DNA of 64,000 nt from the NCBI RefSeq assembly GCF_014126615.1, contig NZ_CP059897.1, forward strand, positions 1,318,060 to 1,382,059, read 5' to 3'. The notes beneath the pieces were generated by a model. The model saw only the letters and a list, made by a program, of their open reading frames with translations. It was not told where the DNA came from and did not search any database. The DNA comes from Ciceribacter thiooxidans (lineage in GTDB: Bacteria; Pseudomonadota; Alphaproteobacteria; Rhizobiales; Rhizobiaceae). Positions 15,130 to 22,879 of this stretch are shown here, piece by piece. Made by a program: the position numbers and the translations under genes. Positions within the stretch are counted from its first letter, which is position 1, and each line of letters opens with the position of its first letter.

Positions 15130-17304
15130 TCACCACTTATATTTCAGCGTGGCGTAGACGGTGCGGGTGCTGCCGTAGAAGCAGGCGGTGGTCGAACTGC
15201 AGCTCGACACGTATTCCTTGTTGAAGATGTTGCTCGCAGTGACATTCAGGCTCAGCCCCGCAAGGTCGGGATTGCGGCGTCCGAAATCATAGTCGAGCGC
15301 CGCGTCGAAGAGCGTAAAGGCCGAGACCTTGAAGCTGTTGGCCTCGTCGCCGTAAGTCGACCCGACATAACGCACGCCTGCACCGAGCCCGAGGCCTTCG
15401 AACGCTCCGTCCTGAACGCTGTAATGAACCCAGAGCGCGGCAGCATCCTCCGGCACCGCATAGGGCCGGTTGCCGACATAGGCCGCGGTCGCATTTTCGG
15501 TCATTTCGGCATCCATGTGGGTATAGGCTGCGGTGACATCCCAGCCGGCGTCGAATGCCAGCTTGGCCTCGAGCTCCACGCCCGTCGTCGTCACCTCGGC
15601 CACCTGGAGGTAATAGCCGGGATGGGCGGCATCCGAGGTCGTCATGTTGGACTGGACAAGGTGGTAAACCGAGGCGGCGAGATAGCTGTCCGAGCCTTCC
15701 GGTTGGTACTTGACGCCGGCTTCGATCTGCCGGCCTTCGACGGGATCGAGCGCGACGCCGCCGGCTGCGCTGTAGCCGAGCCCGGTCGGCGGTTCGAACG
15801 AGGTTGCGTAGCTCACATAGGGTGCGATGCCGGAATCGAAGAGATAGGCCGCTCCGACCCTGCCGGTGAAGGCGTGGTCGTCCTGCTCCGTCGAGGTGGT
15901 GACATCGGTCGCGAGTGTGGTCGTGTCGGTCTCTATGTCGTAGCTGTCGTAGCGTCCGCCGAACGTCACGTTGAGCTTGCCGAACTCGATCTGGTCCTGC
16001 GCGTAGAGGCCGGTCTGACTCGTCAGCTGACGGGTGTCGGAGGTCAAGGCCGGGAGGGCGATTGCCGCGCCATAGACCGGGTCGAGGTAGTCGATCGACG
16101 GCGCCGGCCCGGTCCCCATCAGGCGGTCGGCGTCGGCATACTGATAGTCGAGGCCGAAAAGCAGCGTGTGGGCCAGCGGTCCGGTGTCGAAATCGGCCTG
16201 GAACTGATTGTCGACGACGAAGGCATCGACCTCTTCCTGAAGATGCGAGGCGAGCCGGGTGATCGTCGTTCCGGTCATCGAGCGCCCGCTGAGACCGATA
16301 TGTTCGCTCTCGACATGCATGTAGCGCAGGTTCTGCCGGAAGGTCAGATAGTCGTTGAGGTCATGCTCGAACTCGTAGCCGAGGCGCGTCGTGCGGCGCT
16401 CGAAGCTGTCGAAATCCGGATCGCCCACGTTGAAGTCATAGGGAATGTCCGGATAGCTGCCGTTCGCATAGGCGGTACCGGCCGCCGGCAGGCCGGCCGG
16501 ATAGGCGCTGGCCGGATCGTCTGTATAGTTGAACAGGAGAGTGAGGCTGGTGCCTTCCTCCGGCTTGATCAGCAGAGAGGGAGACACCGAGAACCGCTTC
16601 GAGGTCACGTCGTCGAGATTGGTCTCATTGTAGCGGCCGGAGGCCGCCAGCCGGTAAAAGAGGATATCGCTTCCGGCGACCGGCCCGCCGAGGTCGATTG
16701 TTCCCTTGACATATCGGTCCGTCCCGACCGTCATCCCGGCCTCGCGGTAAGGTTCCTCCGTCGGATGCTTGGACACGAGATTGACGAAGCCGCCCGGCGC
16801 CATCTGCCCGTAGAGCACCGAGGACGGCCCCCGCACGACGTCGATACGCTCGACATCGAAAAGATCGACGGTCGGCTGGGAGAATGAAATGCCGCGCTGC
16901 ATGCGCAGGCCGTCGAGATAGCCGATGAAGTTCTGGTAGTTGGCCATGCCCATGCCGCGCACGGGCACGATGTCGTAGCGGTCGTTGTTGCGGATGTCGG
17001 GCGTGACGCCCGGCGTGTAGCGCAGCGCCTGTGCCGCCGTCGCAGCACCCTGCTGTTCGAACTGCGTCTTCGTCACCACGGAGACTGCCTGGGGCGTCTT
17101 GATGAGGGGCGTCCCCGTCTTTGTCGCCGTGCGCGCGCTCTTGGCGACGAACGTGTTGCCCCTTCTGTCGGCTTGGTCGCCTTCCTGGGTGACCACGATT
17201 TCCTCGAGAACGGTCGAATCCTGAGCCACCGCGGAAAACGCGGCCAGGACCGCCAGCATGCTCACCGATCCCCTGAACCCCCAATGCACAACCCGAACTC
17301 TCAC
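15130..17304 (-). CDS. TonB-dependent siderophore receptor
   Basis: A 724-residue outer-membrane receptor for a ferric siderophore. A signal peptide (to about residue 28, AFSAVAQDS) is followed by the TonB box EEIVVTQ. The plug domain includes TPQAVSVVTKTQFEQQGA, YTPGV, VRGPSSVLYGQMAPGGFVNLVSK. A 22-strand type barrel ends in YATLKYKW with terminal aromatic residue. The plug resembles the FhuA/FoxA/PupA-type siderophore receptor group; the ligand is inferred from the operon as the catecholate made by its neighbours. The GTG start at 17304 has GCGGAGG upstream. It is the first gene of the operon, directly behind the IRO-type operator. Confidence 0.95.
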   Translation of the reverse strand: MRVRVVHWGFRGSVSMLAVLAAFSAVAQDSTVLEEIVVTQEGDQADRRGNTFVAKSARTATKTGTPLIKTPQAVSVVTKTQFEQQGAATAAQALRYTPGVTPDIRNNDRYDIVPVRGMGMANYQNFIGYLDGLRMQRGISFSQPTVDLFDVERIDVVRGPSSVLYGQMAPGGFVNLVSKHPTEEPYREAGMTVGTDRYVKGTIDLGGPVAGSDILFYRLAASGRYNETNLDDVTSKRFSVSPSLLIKPEEGTSLTLLFNYTDDPASAYPAGLPAAGTAYANGSYPDIPYDFNVGDPDFDSFERRTTRLGYEFEHDLNDYLTFRQNLRYMHVESEHIGLSGRSMTGTTITRLASHLQEEVDAFVVDNQFQADFDTGPLAHTLLFGLDYQYADADRLMGTGPAPSIDYLDPVYGAAIALPALTSDTRQLTSQTGLYAQDQIEFGKLNVTFGGRYDSYDIETDTTTLATDVTTSTEQDDHAFTGRVGAAYLFDSGIAPYVSYATSFEPPTGLGYSAAGGVALDPVEGRQIEAGVKYQPEGSDSYLAASVYHLVQSNMTTSDAAHPGYYLQVAEVTTTGVELEAKLAFDAGWDVTAAYTHMDAEMTENATAAYVGNRPYAVPEDAAALWVHYSVQDGAFEGLGLGAGVRYVGSTYGDEANSFKVSAFTLFDAALDYDFGRRNPDLAGLSLNVTASNIFNKEYVSSCSSTTACFYGSTRTVYATLKYKW

Positions 17305-17327
17305 AAGGCCTCCGCGAATGTCAATTT

Positions 17328-17350
17328 AACATGATTGCTTTACTCATGTT
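17328..17350. promoter_or_regulatory. IRO box-like iron operator (RirA type), divergent promoter
   Basis: AACATGA-N9-TCATGTT is a perfect inverted repeat with 7-bp arms. Its core fits TGA-N9-TCA, the consensus known as the IRO motif for the iron regulator RirA in Rhizobiaceae. It lies in the 146-base gap between the TonB receptor (start 17304, minus) and the AraC regulator (start 17451, plus), where it could repress both under iron sufficiency. Sequence match and position are seen; RirA binding is inferred. Confidence 0.72.
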
Positions 17351-17450
17351 TTCTATATAGCAAGGACTTGTGCCGACCAATGCCGAGGTCTTTTGCGCAC
17401 CGCGGAATTTCTTTTGCGAATTCGAAGGGGCATCCACGCAGGAGGGCGCC

Positions 17451-18440
17451 ATGGGCGAGATCATCCGGACCGGCGACTTCATCGATCGCCTGCGGCGGCA
17501 GAACCGGACCGTCTCGCTGGTCGAGAACGACCCCGGAACCGATTCTTCTCTGATGCGCGGCCGGTTCTGCGACATCGAACTCCGACAAGGGCTGAGCGTG
17601 CACGTCTCGGACGTCGTCAGTCTCTGCGACTTGACCGCCGAAACCGAGATAGGGCCGCACATGTCGATCAAGTTCTTCTTCGAGGGAAAGGTCGATGCCG
17701 AGATCGGCAACCGGCGCCTGCCCTCCCCGCAGCAGGTCTCGCCCTCCTCGCGCTGGATCCCGGCAGCATGCATGCTCGCCAATCGCCGGGAGGAACGCTT
17801 CCGCAATCATACCAGCGCCGGCAACCACATCCGCAAGCTGAAGATCAGGATCGAACCGGAATGGCTGGCGTCCGGCGACATGTTTGCGGACCGTACCGCC
17901 GGCGCGGTCGAGCGCTTTGCCCAGTCCGAGTTCGAGCTGTTGTCATGGCAACCGGCGCCCGCCCTCCTGAAGCTGGCAAACCAGATCATGTCGCCCCCCG
18001 AGGAAGAGGCGTGCCTCCGCCATCTCTTCCTTGAAGCCCAGACTCTCGCCGTCATCCACGAGTGCTTCAAGCTCATCGCCGGCGGCAAGGCGAGCGCCGG
18101 AGCGCCGGTCGCGGCGCTGAGAGCATCGGAAGAAAGAAAGCTCGCGGAAGCGGAAGACTATATTCGCGACTGCGCGGGCCGATTGCCGTCCGCCGAGGAG
18201 ATCGCCGCCCATCTATCGATCAGCATCAACACGCTGCACCGCCTGATCCGTCGGGGGCGCACCGTCGGCGCAGCCAGCTTCGTGCGCACGACGAAGCTCA
18301 GGCAGGCGCGGCACGCCATCGAGAGCGAAGGCATTCAGATCGCCCGCGCCGCCCATCTTGCCGGTTATTCGAGCCCGGCGAATTTTTCGACCGCCTTCAA
18401 GCGGGAATTCGGCGTCCCGCCGAGGGCCATGCGCGGCTAA
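17451..18440 (+). CDS. AraC family transcriptional regulator (PchR-like)
   Basis: A 329-residue regulator with a ligand-sensing N-terminal region (about 1-220) and two C-terminal helix-turn-helix motifs (about 235-329, ending AGYSSPANFSTAFKREFGVPPRAMRG). Divergent AraC regulators of this layout beside siderophore receptors, such as PchR, usually activate receptor and biosynthesis genes when the ferric siderophore is present. ATG 17451 has GGAGGGCGCC directly upstream; the frame is open to a GTG at 17370 but that part would overlap the promoter. The first recognition helix is less canonical (HLSISINTLHRLIRRGR) than the second. Convergent with glycerate kinase, 9 bases apart. Confidence 0.9.
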   Translation: MGEIIRTGDFIDRLRRQNRTVSLVENDPGTDSSLMRGRFCDIELRQGLSVHVSDVVSLCDLTAETEIGPHMSIKFFFEGKVDAEIGNRRLPSPQQVSPSSRWIPAACMLANRREERFRNHTSAGNHIRKLKIRIEPEWLASGDMFADRTAGAVERFAQSEFELLSWQPAPALLKLANQIMSPPEEEACLRHLFLEAQTLAVIHECFKLIAGGKASAGAPVAALRASEERKLAEAEDYIRDCAGRLPSAEEIAAHLSISINTLHRLIRRGRTVGAASFVRTTKLRQARHAIESEGIQIARAAHLAGYSSPANFSTAFKREFGVPPRAMRG

Positions 18441-18449
18441 TATCTCGTA

Positions 18450-19709
18450 TCAGCCGCGGATCAGGATCGCCCGGAAATCGTTGACATTGGTCAGTGTCGG
18501 CCCGGTCACCACCTGATGACCGATAGCGCCGAAAAAGCCGTGAGCGTCGTTCTCCGCAAGAGCCCCGGAAGCATCGACGCCGAGCTTCGTTGCGCGCTGA
18601 AGCGTATCGGGACAGACGACCGCGCCTGCCACCTCTGCCGCGCCGTCGACGCCGTCGGTATCGCAGGCGATCGCGTGGATCCCCTCGGCACCTTGCAGCG
18701 CCAGCGCAAGCGCCAGGCAGAACTCGGCGTTCGGACCGCCGACTCCTTTGCCTCGCCGCGTCACAGTGAGTTCTCCCCCGGAAAGCAACAGTACCGAAGG
18801 ATCACCGGGCTTCATCCCCGCCTTTATGGCAAGCGCCTGTTCTGCCTGCGCAGCGGCCACCTCGCGCGCCTCGCCTTCGAGACTGTCACCCAGCATGCGG
18901 ACGACGCAGCCGGCTTGTTCGGCGAGCGCTGCCGCCGCATTCAGGGACTGCCGCGGCGCCGCATAGATGATGTTCTCCACCCTGGAGAGCCTCTGGTCCC
19001 CCGGCGGCACGACGCCGCTCGGACGATCGAGGGCCTCCCGCACGCTCGCCGGAACCTCGATCTTCCATCGCCGAAGGACCTCGAGCGCGTCTTCACGGGT
19101 CGAGCGTTCACCGACCGTCGGACCCGAGCCGATGAACGCCGGATCGTCGCCCGGCACATCGGAGATCATGAGCGCCAGCATCCGCGCCGGATAGGCGGCG
19201 GCGGCGAGCTGGCCGCCCTTTACCCGGCTCAGGTGCTTGCGCACGGTGTTCATCCGGTCGATCGGCGCGCCAGAGGCGAGGAGCGCCGCATTCACCGCCT
19301 GCTTGTCGGCGAGCGAGACGCCTTCGGCTGGCTGTACGAGCAGCGCGGAAGCACCGCCGGAAATCAGCGCCAGGACGAAATCGCCCTCCTTTGCCGTCGC
19401 GAGCAGGTCCAGCATGCGGCGCGTCGCCACGAGTCCGGCTTCGTCAGGCACCGGATGGGCGGCCTCGACGATCTCGATCCCACGACAGGGTCTGCTATAA
19501 CCATAGCGGGTAATGACCAGGCCTTCGCAAGGGCCCCATTCCGCCTCGACGGCCTCTGCCATCCGCGCGCTCGCCTTGCCGGCGCCGACCACGATCACCC
19601 GCCCCTCGGGTTTCGGCGGCAGAAATGCCTTGAGCGAACGCATCGGGTCTGCGACCTCGACCGCTCGGTCGAAAAGCTGCCGCAGGAAGCGGTCCGGATC
19701 GTTGAACAT
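18450..19709 (-). CDS. ttuD: Glycerate 2-kinase / MOFRL family (formerly hydroxypyruvate reductase TtuD)
   Basis: A 419-residue protein of the GckA/TtuD family. It has a DUF4147-type N-terminal domain (VIVVGAGKASARMAEAVE at about 38-55, ISGGASALL at about 115-123, ISDVPGDD) and a C-terminal MOFRL domain (LLLSGGELTVTRRGKGVGGPNAEF). Proteins annotated historically as hydroxypyruvate reductase TtuD belong here, but characterised members are glycerate 2-kinases making 2-phosphoglycerate. This enzyme links tartrate, glyoxylate or sugar-acid breakdown to glycolysis. It stands alone; the 126 bases upstream contain no gene, and the ribosome site is weak (GGACTGACTGA). Confidence 0.9.
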   Translation of the reverse strand: MFNDPDRFLRQLFDRAVEVADPMRSLKAFLPPKPEGRVIVVGAGKASARMAEAVEAEWGPCEGLVITRYGYSRPCRGIEIVEAAHPVPDEAGLVATRRMLDLLATAKEGDFVLALISGGASALLVQPAEGVSLADKQAVNAALLASGAPIDRMNTVRKHLSRVKGGQLAAAAYPARMLALMISDVPGDDPAFIGSGPTVGERSTREDALEVLRRWKIEVPASVREALDRPSGVVPPGDQRLSRVENIIYAAPRQSLNAAAALAEQAGCVVRMLGDSLEGEAREVAAAQAEQALAIKAGMKPGDPSVLLLSGGELTVTRRGKGVGGPNAEFCLALALALQGAEGIHAIACDTDGVDGAAEVAGAVVCPDTLQRATKLGVDASGALAENDAHGFFGAIGHQVVTGPTLTNVNDFRAILIRG

Positions 19710-19835
19710 TCAGTCAGTCCCCACACGATGTCGTTTCGATGGTAAGCGTCTGAATTTCTCCATGAAAATAAGCATACGTACAAGTGCTGCCGGCCCGCGA
19801 CCGGACAGAAATCACAGTTTCAAGCTGCTCAAACG

Positions 19836-20339
19836 CTAGCGCATCAGGGCGAGCGCCATGGACAGGAAGCCGAGCGCGAAGAATACCGCCCGCACGACAT
19901 GCGACCATTCCCAGATGCTACGCTTTCGCCGCCAGTCTCCGCCGGGGGCGGAGAGAAGGCCGAAGAACAGTCGCCCCGGCGTCGCAAGCTTGGAGTCCTT
20001 CAGCCAGAAGGCGTTCACGGGGTGCGTGGCGACCCAGTAGACGGAATGCCCCGCCACCAGCAGACCGAGTGCGGCGCCCTCCCACCAGAAGCGCACGGTG
20101 CCTGCCGGCGTCATGACCAGAAGGACGATCAGGAGAAGCATGCCGCCGACTTCTCCCACCAGACCGCCGATCGTAAATCCGGGATAGTAGATCGCCTGTA
20201 CCGCGCGATAGGCCGGCTCACCCAGTCTGAGCTTTCCGGGAAACTCGAGCGCATGGGCAAGGGCGAGGCCCAAGTTTACGGCCATCAGAAGCAGCACCAG
20301 CACGGAGAGAACAGAGAGCATCACAAGAGTCCGGTTCAC
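19836..20339 (-). CDS. Small integral membrane protein (DUF1772-like)
   Basis: About 167 residues with four predicted membrane segments: LVMLSVLSVLVLLLMAVNLG, the YPGFTIGGLVGEVGGMLLLIVLLVM region, ALGLLVAGHSVYWVA and VVRAVFFALGFLSMALAL. The motif THPVNAFWLKD in the loop after the third segment resembles DUF1772 (anthrone-oxygenase-like) proteins. The function is unknown. The frame is open upstream to 20501, but that extension is proline/arginine-rich shadow with only a TTG start, so I prefer GTG 20339; ATG 20321 is possible. Divergent from the flavin monooxygenase gene. Confidence 0.6.
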   Translation of the reverse strand: MNRTLVMLSVLSVLVLLLMAVNLGLALAHALEFPGKLRLGEPAYRAVQAIYYPGFTIGGLVGEVGGMLLLIVLLVMTPAGTVRFWWEGAALGLLVAGHSVYWVATHPVNAFWLKDSKLATPGRLFFGLLSAPGGDWRRKRSIWEWSHVVRAVFFALGFLSMALALMR

Positions 20340-20500
20340 AGGATCGTCGACGCTTCTTCCAAACTCCGGCGGCGGAGGTTCAGTTCCGGCGACGGTCGAA
20401 GCGCCGCCGCCGTTGGCAGGAATCCGGCGCCTTCTGTCATTTGCGGCCGGCTTCTCCCTCGATACCCTGCTTCGAACCGTTAGAAGCAGCGAGTTGGACA

Positions 20501-21736
20501 ATGAAGGTTCTGATCGCGGGCGGCGGCATCGGTGGCCTCACGACCGCCCTCTTCCTCCACAAGGCCGGCATCGAGGTCGAAATCTTCGAGCGCGCAGAAA
20601 GCATCCGCGAGCTCGGGGTCGGGATCAACATGCTACCCCACGCCGTCAAGGAGCTGACAGGGCTCGGCCTGCTCTCCGACCTCGACGCACAAGGTATCCG
20701 CACGCATGAACTGATCTATGCGAACCGTTTCGGCCAGGTCATATGGCGTGAACTGCGTGGGATGGAGGCAGGTTATGACTATCCTCAGATCAGCATTCAT
20801 CGTGGAAAGCTGCTGAGCTTGATCTACAAGGCTGTCGTCGTGCGGCTCGGAAGAGAGGCGGTTCACACGGCCTGCCGCGTAACCGGCTTCACGCAGTCGC
20901 ACGGAGGGGTAACCGTCCAGATCTGCGGCCACGACGGTGCCTCGTCGTCCGTTTCGGGGGACGTTTTGGTGGGCGCCGACGGCCTTCATTCAGCCGTCCG
21001 ATCCCAGCTCTATCCGGAGGAGGGTTCGCCGGTTTGGAGCGGCATCATGCTCTGGCGCGGCTGCACCTTGTGGCCGGCTTGGCGCAACGGCCGGACCATG
21101 GCGATCGCCGGCGGAAACGTGGCCAAGTTCGTCTTCTATCCGATCGCAACGGTTCCCGGCCGGGATGACCTGCGCCTGACCAACTGGGCGGTGATGGCCA
21201 AGACCGGCGACAGCGGAGCACGCCCTCTACGGGCCGAGGACTGGAGCCGCCCCGGTGTTCTCGCCGAAGTGCTTCCGTTCGTTCGCGACCGGTTTCATCT
21301 CGATTTCGTCGATCCGGCCGCAATTATCCCGGCAACCGGCAACTTCTACGAATATCCGAACTGCGACCGCGAACCGCTGCAGCGATGGTCCTTCGGACTC
21401 GTCACGCTGCTGGGCGACGCCGCCCATCCGATGTATCCCGTCGGTTCCAACGGCGCGAGCCAGGCAATCCTCGACGCACGCAGCCTCTCGGATCACCTTT
21501 CCTCGGCGGCATCGGCGGAAGAGGCTCTCGCCGGCTACGACGCCGAACGCAGGCCGAAGACGTCCGAGATCGTTCTTGCCAACCGCCAGGGTGGCCCGGA
21601 AGGCGTCATCGACATGGTCGAGGCACGTGCGCCTGAGGGGTTCGAGGATATCGACGACGTCGCATCCCATGATGAGCGGGAGGCCGTCGTTCGCGGATAT
21701 GCGCGCCTCGCAGGCTTCGCCAACACCCGGCGATAA
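20501..21736 (+). CDS. FAD-dependent monooxygenase (aromatic hydroxylase type)
   Basis: A 411-residue group A flavoprotein monooxygenase. It has the N-terminal dinucleotide motif GGGIGGL (8-14), the glutamate FERA that binds ADP-ribose, DVLVGADGLHSAVR in the middle and VTLLGDAAHPMYPVGSNGASQAI as the second FAD motif. It would hydroxylate a small aromatic or heterocycle using NAD(P)H and oxygen; the GDAAHPMYPVGSNGASQAI variant resembles PhzS-like enzymes. ATG 20501 sits at the first glycine-rich strand. The frame is open back to 20441 without a better ribosome site. No operon partner is evident. Confidence 0.88.
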   Translation: MKVLIAGGGIGGLTTALFLHKAGIEVEIFERAESIRELGVGINMLPHAVKELTGLGLLSDLDAQGIRTHELIYANRFGQVIWRELRGMEAGYDYPQISIHRGKLLSLIYKAVVVRLGREAVHTACRVTGFTQSHGGVTVQICGHDGASSSVSGDVLVGADGLHSAVRSQLYPEEGSPVWSGIMLWRGCTLWPAWRNGRTMAIAGGNVAKFVFYPIATVPGRDDLRLTNWAVMAKTGDSGARPLRAEDWSRPGVLAEVLPFVRDRFHLDFVDPAAIIPATGNFYEYPNCDREPLQRWSFGLVTLLGDAAHPMYPVGSNGASQAILDARSLSDHLSSAASAEEALAGYDAERRPKTSEIVLANRQGGPEGVIDMVEARAPEGFEDIDDVASHDEREAVVRGYARLAGFANTRR

Positions 21737-21781
21737 GAACGTCCGTCGGAACGGCCGCAGCGGTGCAGCGCGGATCGCGGC

Positions 21782-22753
21782 CTACCATTCTTCGTGCATG
21801 TCGCGAAAAAGCCGCGGCGCAATACCGAAGCGCCGCTCGAAAGCTTCCGTCAGCCGGGCGGTCGGAAAGAGGCCAACCTGCGCCGCAACAGATTTTAGAG
21901 AAAGCCCGCGGGACAGCAGCATGCGTGCGGCGTCGAGGCGCGCGGTCTCGACAAACCGGGCAGGCGTCTCGCCGGTCGCGGCCACGAACTTGCGATGGAA
22001 GGTGCGCTCGGTGAGGCCGGCGCGTGCGGCGAGAGAAGGGACGTCCAGCGGCTCGGCGAGATTTGCTTGCATCCATCCGATCAGGTCGGCGAAGGGGCTA
22101 TCGCCCTTTACCTGCGCCTGCAGTACCGGACTGAACTGCGACTGGTAGCCGGGACGACGGGCGTAGAGGACCAGCCGCTTTGCCACCTCCCCGGCAATCG
22201 TCGCGTCGAGGTCGTGCGCGATCATCGCCAGCGCCATGTCGATGCCGGTGGTCACCCCGGCCGACGTCCAGAGACGGCCATCGACGACATAGAGGGCGTC
22301 CGCGTCGACGATCACCTCAGGGAAGATTTTGGCGAACGGCTCGCAGGAATCCCAGTGGGTCGCAACCCTTCGCCCATCGAGCAGACCGAGCGCGGCCAGC
22401 ACGAAACCCCCGGTGCAGACCGAACCAAAGCGCTCGGTGCTGGCGACGAGATCGGGAATGGCCGCCCTCAACACGGGATCTCTCATGACCTCGAGAAGCG
22501 GGTCGCGCTCCGCACCCGCGATAAGGACCGTCTGAACATGTCCAGACTGGAGGTTTCCGATCGCGACGGTATCCATGGCAATGCCACTGCTGCTTTCGAC
22601 CGGACCTCCCCCGGCCGAGACCGGTAAGATCTTGTAGAAGGCCGATCTGCCCCGCTGCCCTAAGGCGCGATTGGCGCTGTTCAAGGCCGAAGCCGGTCCG
22701 GAGACGTCAAGCAGTTCAAAGCCCGGATACACGATGAAGGCCACGTGATGCAT
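21782..22753 (-). CDS. GlxA family transcriptional regulator (DJ-1/PfpI domain plus AraC HTH)
   Basis: A 323-residue regulator with an N-terminal DJ-1/PfpI-like domain (1-190, with the elbow SVCTGGFVLAALGLLDGRRVATHWD) and a C-terminal AraC-type DNA-binding domain (about 220-320, ending GLFPTARLTEAFERRFGIAPRLFRD). Members commonly activate catabolism of nitrogenous compounds. It is divergent from a gene encoding another DJ-1-like protein. A 10-bp-arm inverted repeat abuts the start codon, so no Shine-Dalgarno sequence is present and the mRNA may be leaderless or tightly autoregulated. Confidence 0.9.
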   Translation of the reverse strand: MHHVAFIVYPGFELLDVSGPASALNSANRALGQRGRSAFYKILPVSAGGGPVESSSGIAMDTVAIGNLQSGHVQTVLIAGAERDPLLEVMRDPVLRAAIPDLVASTERFGSVCTGGFVLAALGLLDGRRVATHWDSCEPFAKIFPEVIVDADALYVVDGRLWTSAGVTTGIDMALAMIAHDLDATIAGEVAKRLVLYARRPGYQSQFSPVLQAQVKGDSPFADLIGWMQANLAEPLDVPSLAARAGLTERTFHRKFVAATGETPARFVETARLDAARMLLSRGLSLKSVAAQVGLFPTARLTEAFERRFGIAPRLFRDMHEEW

Positions 22754-22788
22754 TGGCAGAAATTAGCAGACTTTTGTCATTTCTGCCA
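22754..22788. promoter_or_regulatory. Perfect inverted repeat abutting the GlxA-type regulator start
   Basis: TGGCAGAAAT (22754-22763) and ATTTCTGCCA (22779-22788) form a perfect inverted repeat with a 15-base spacer. The spacer adds a partial direct copy (AGCAGAC). It starts on the base next to the regulator ATG (22751-22753) and lies about 90 bases before the divergent DJ-1 gene. The size and half-site spacing fit an AraC/GlxA-family operator. The binding protein is inferred to be the adjacent regulator. Confidence 0.65.
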
Positions 22789-22879
22789 CAGACGTTCCTT
22801 GCTACCGTTCGGAGGTCATCGAAGCTCCCGCTTGCCGGCGGCGTCGAGGCGGTGCATTCTGGCGTTGGAGCAGACTGCG

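Noticed and set aside
14974..16887. A 637-codon plus-strand frame
   Set aside because: Antisense to the TonB receptor, whose TonB box, plug and barrel end are all intact.
19710..19835. GntR-like palindrome GCATACGTACAAGTGC upstream of the glycerate kinase
   Set aside because: Symmetry is limited to TACGTA and no regulator gene is adjacent; too weak to call.
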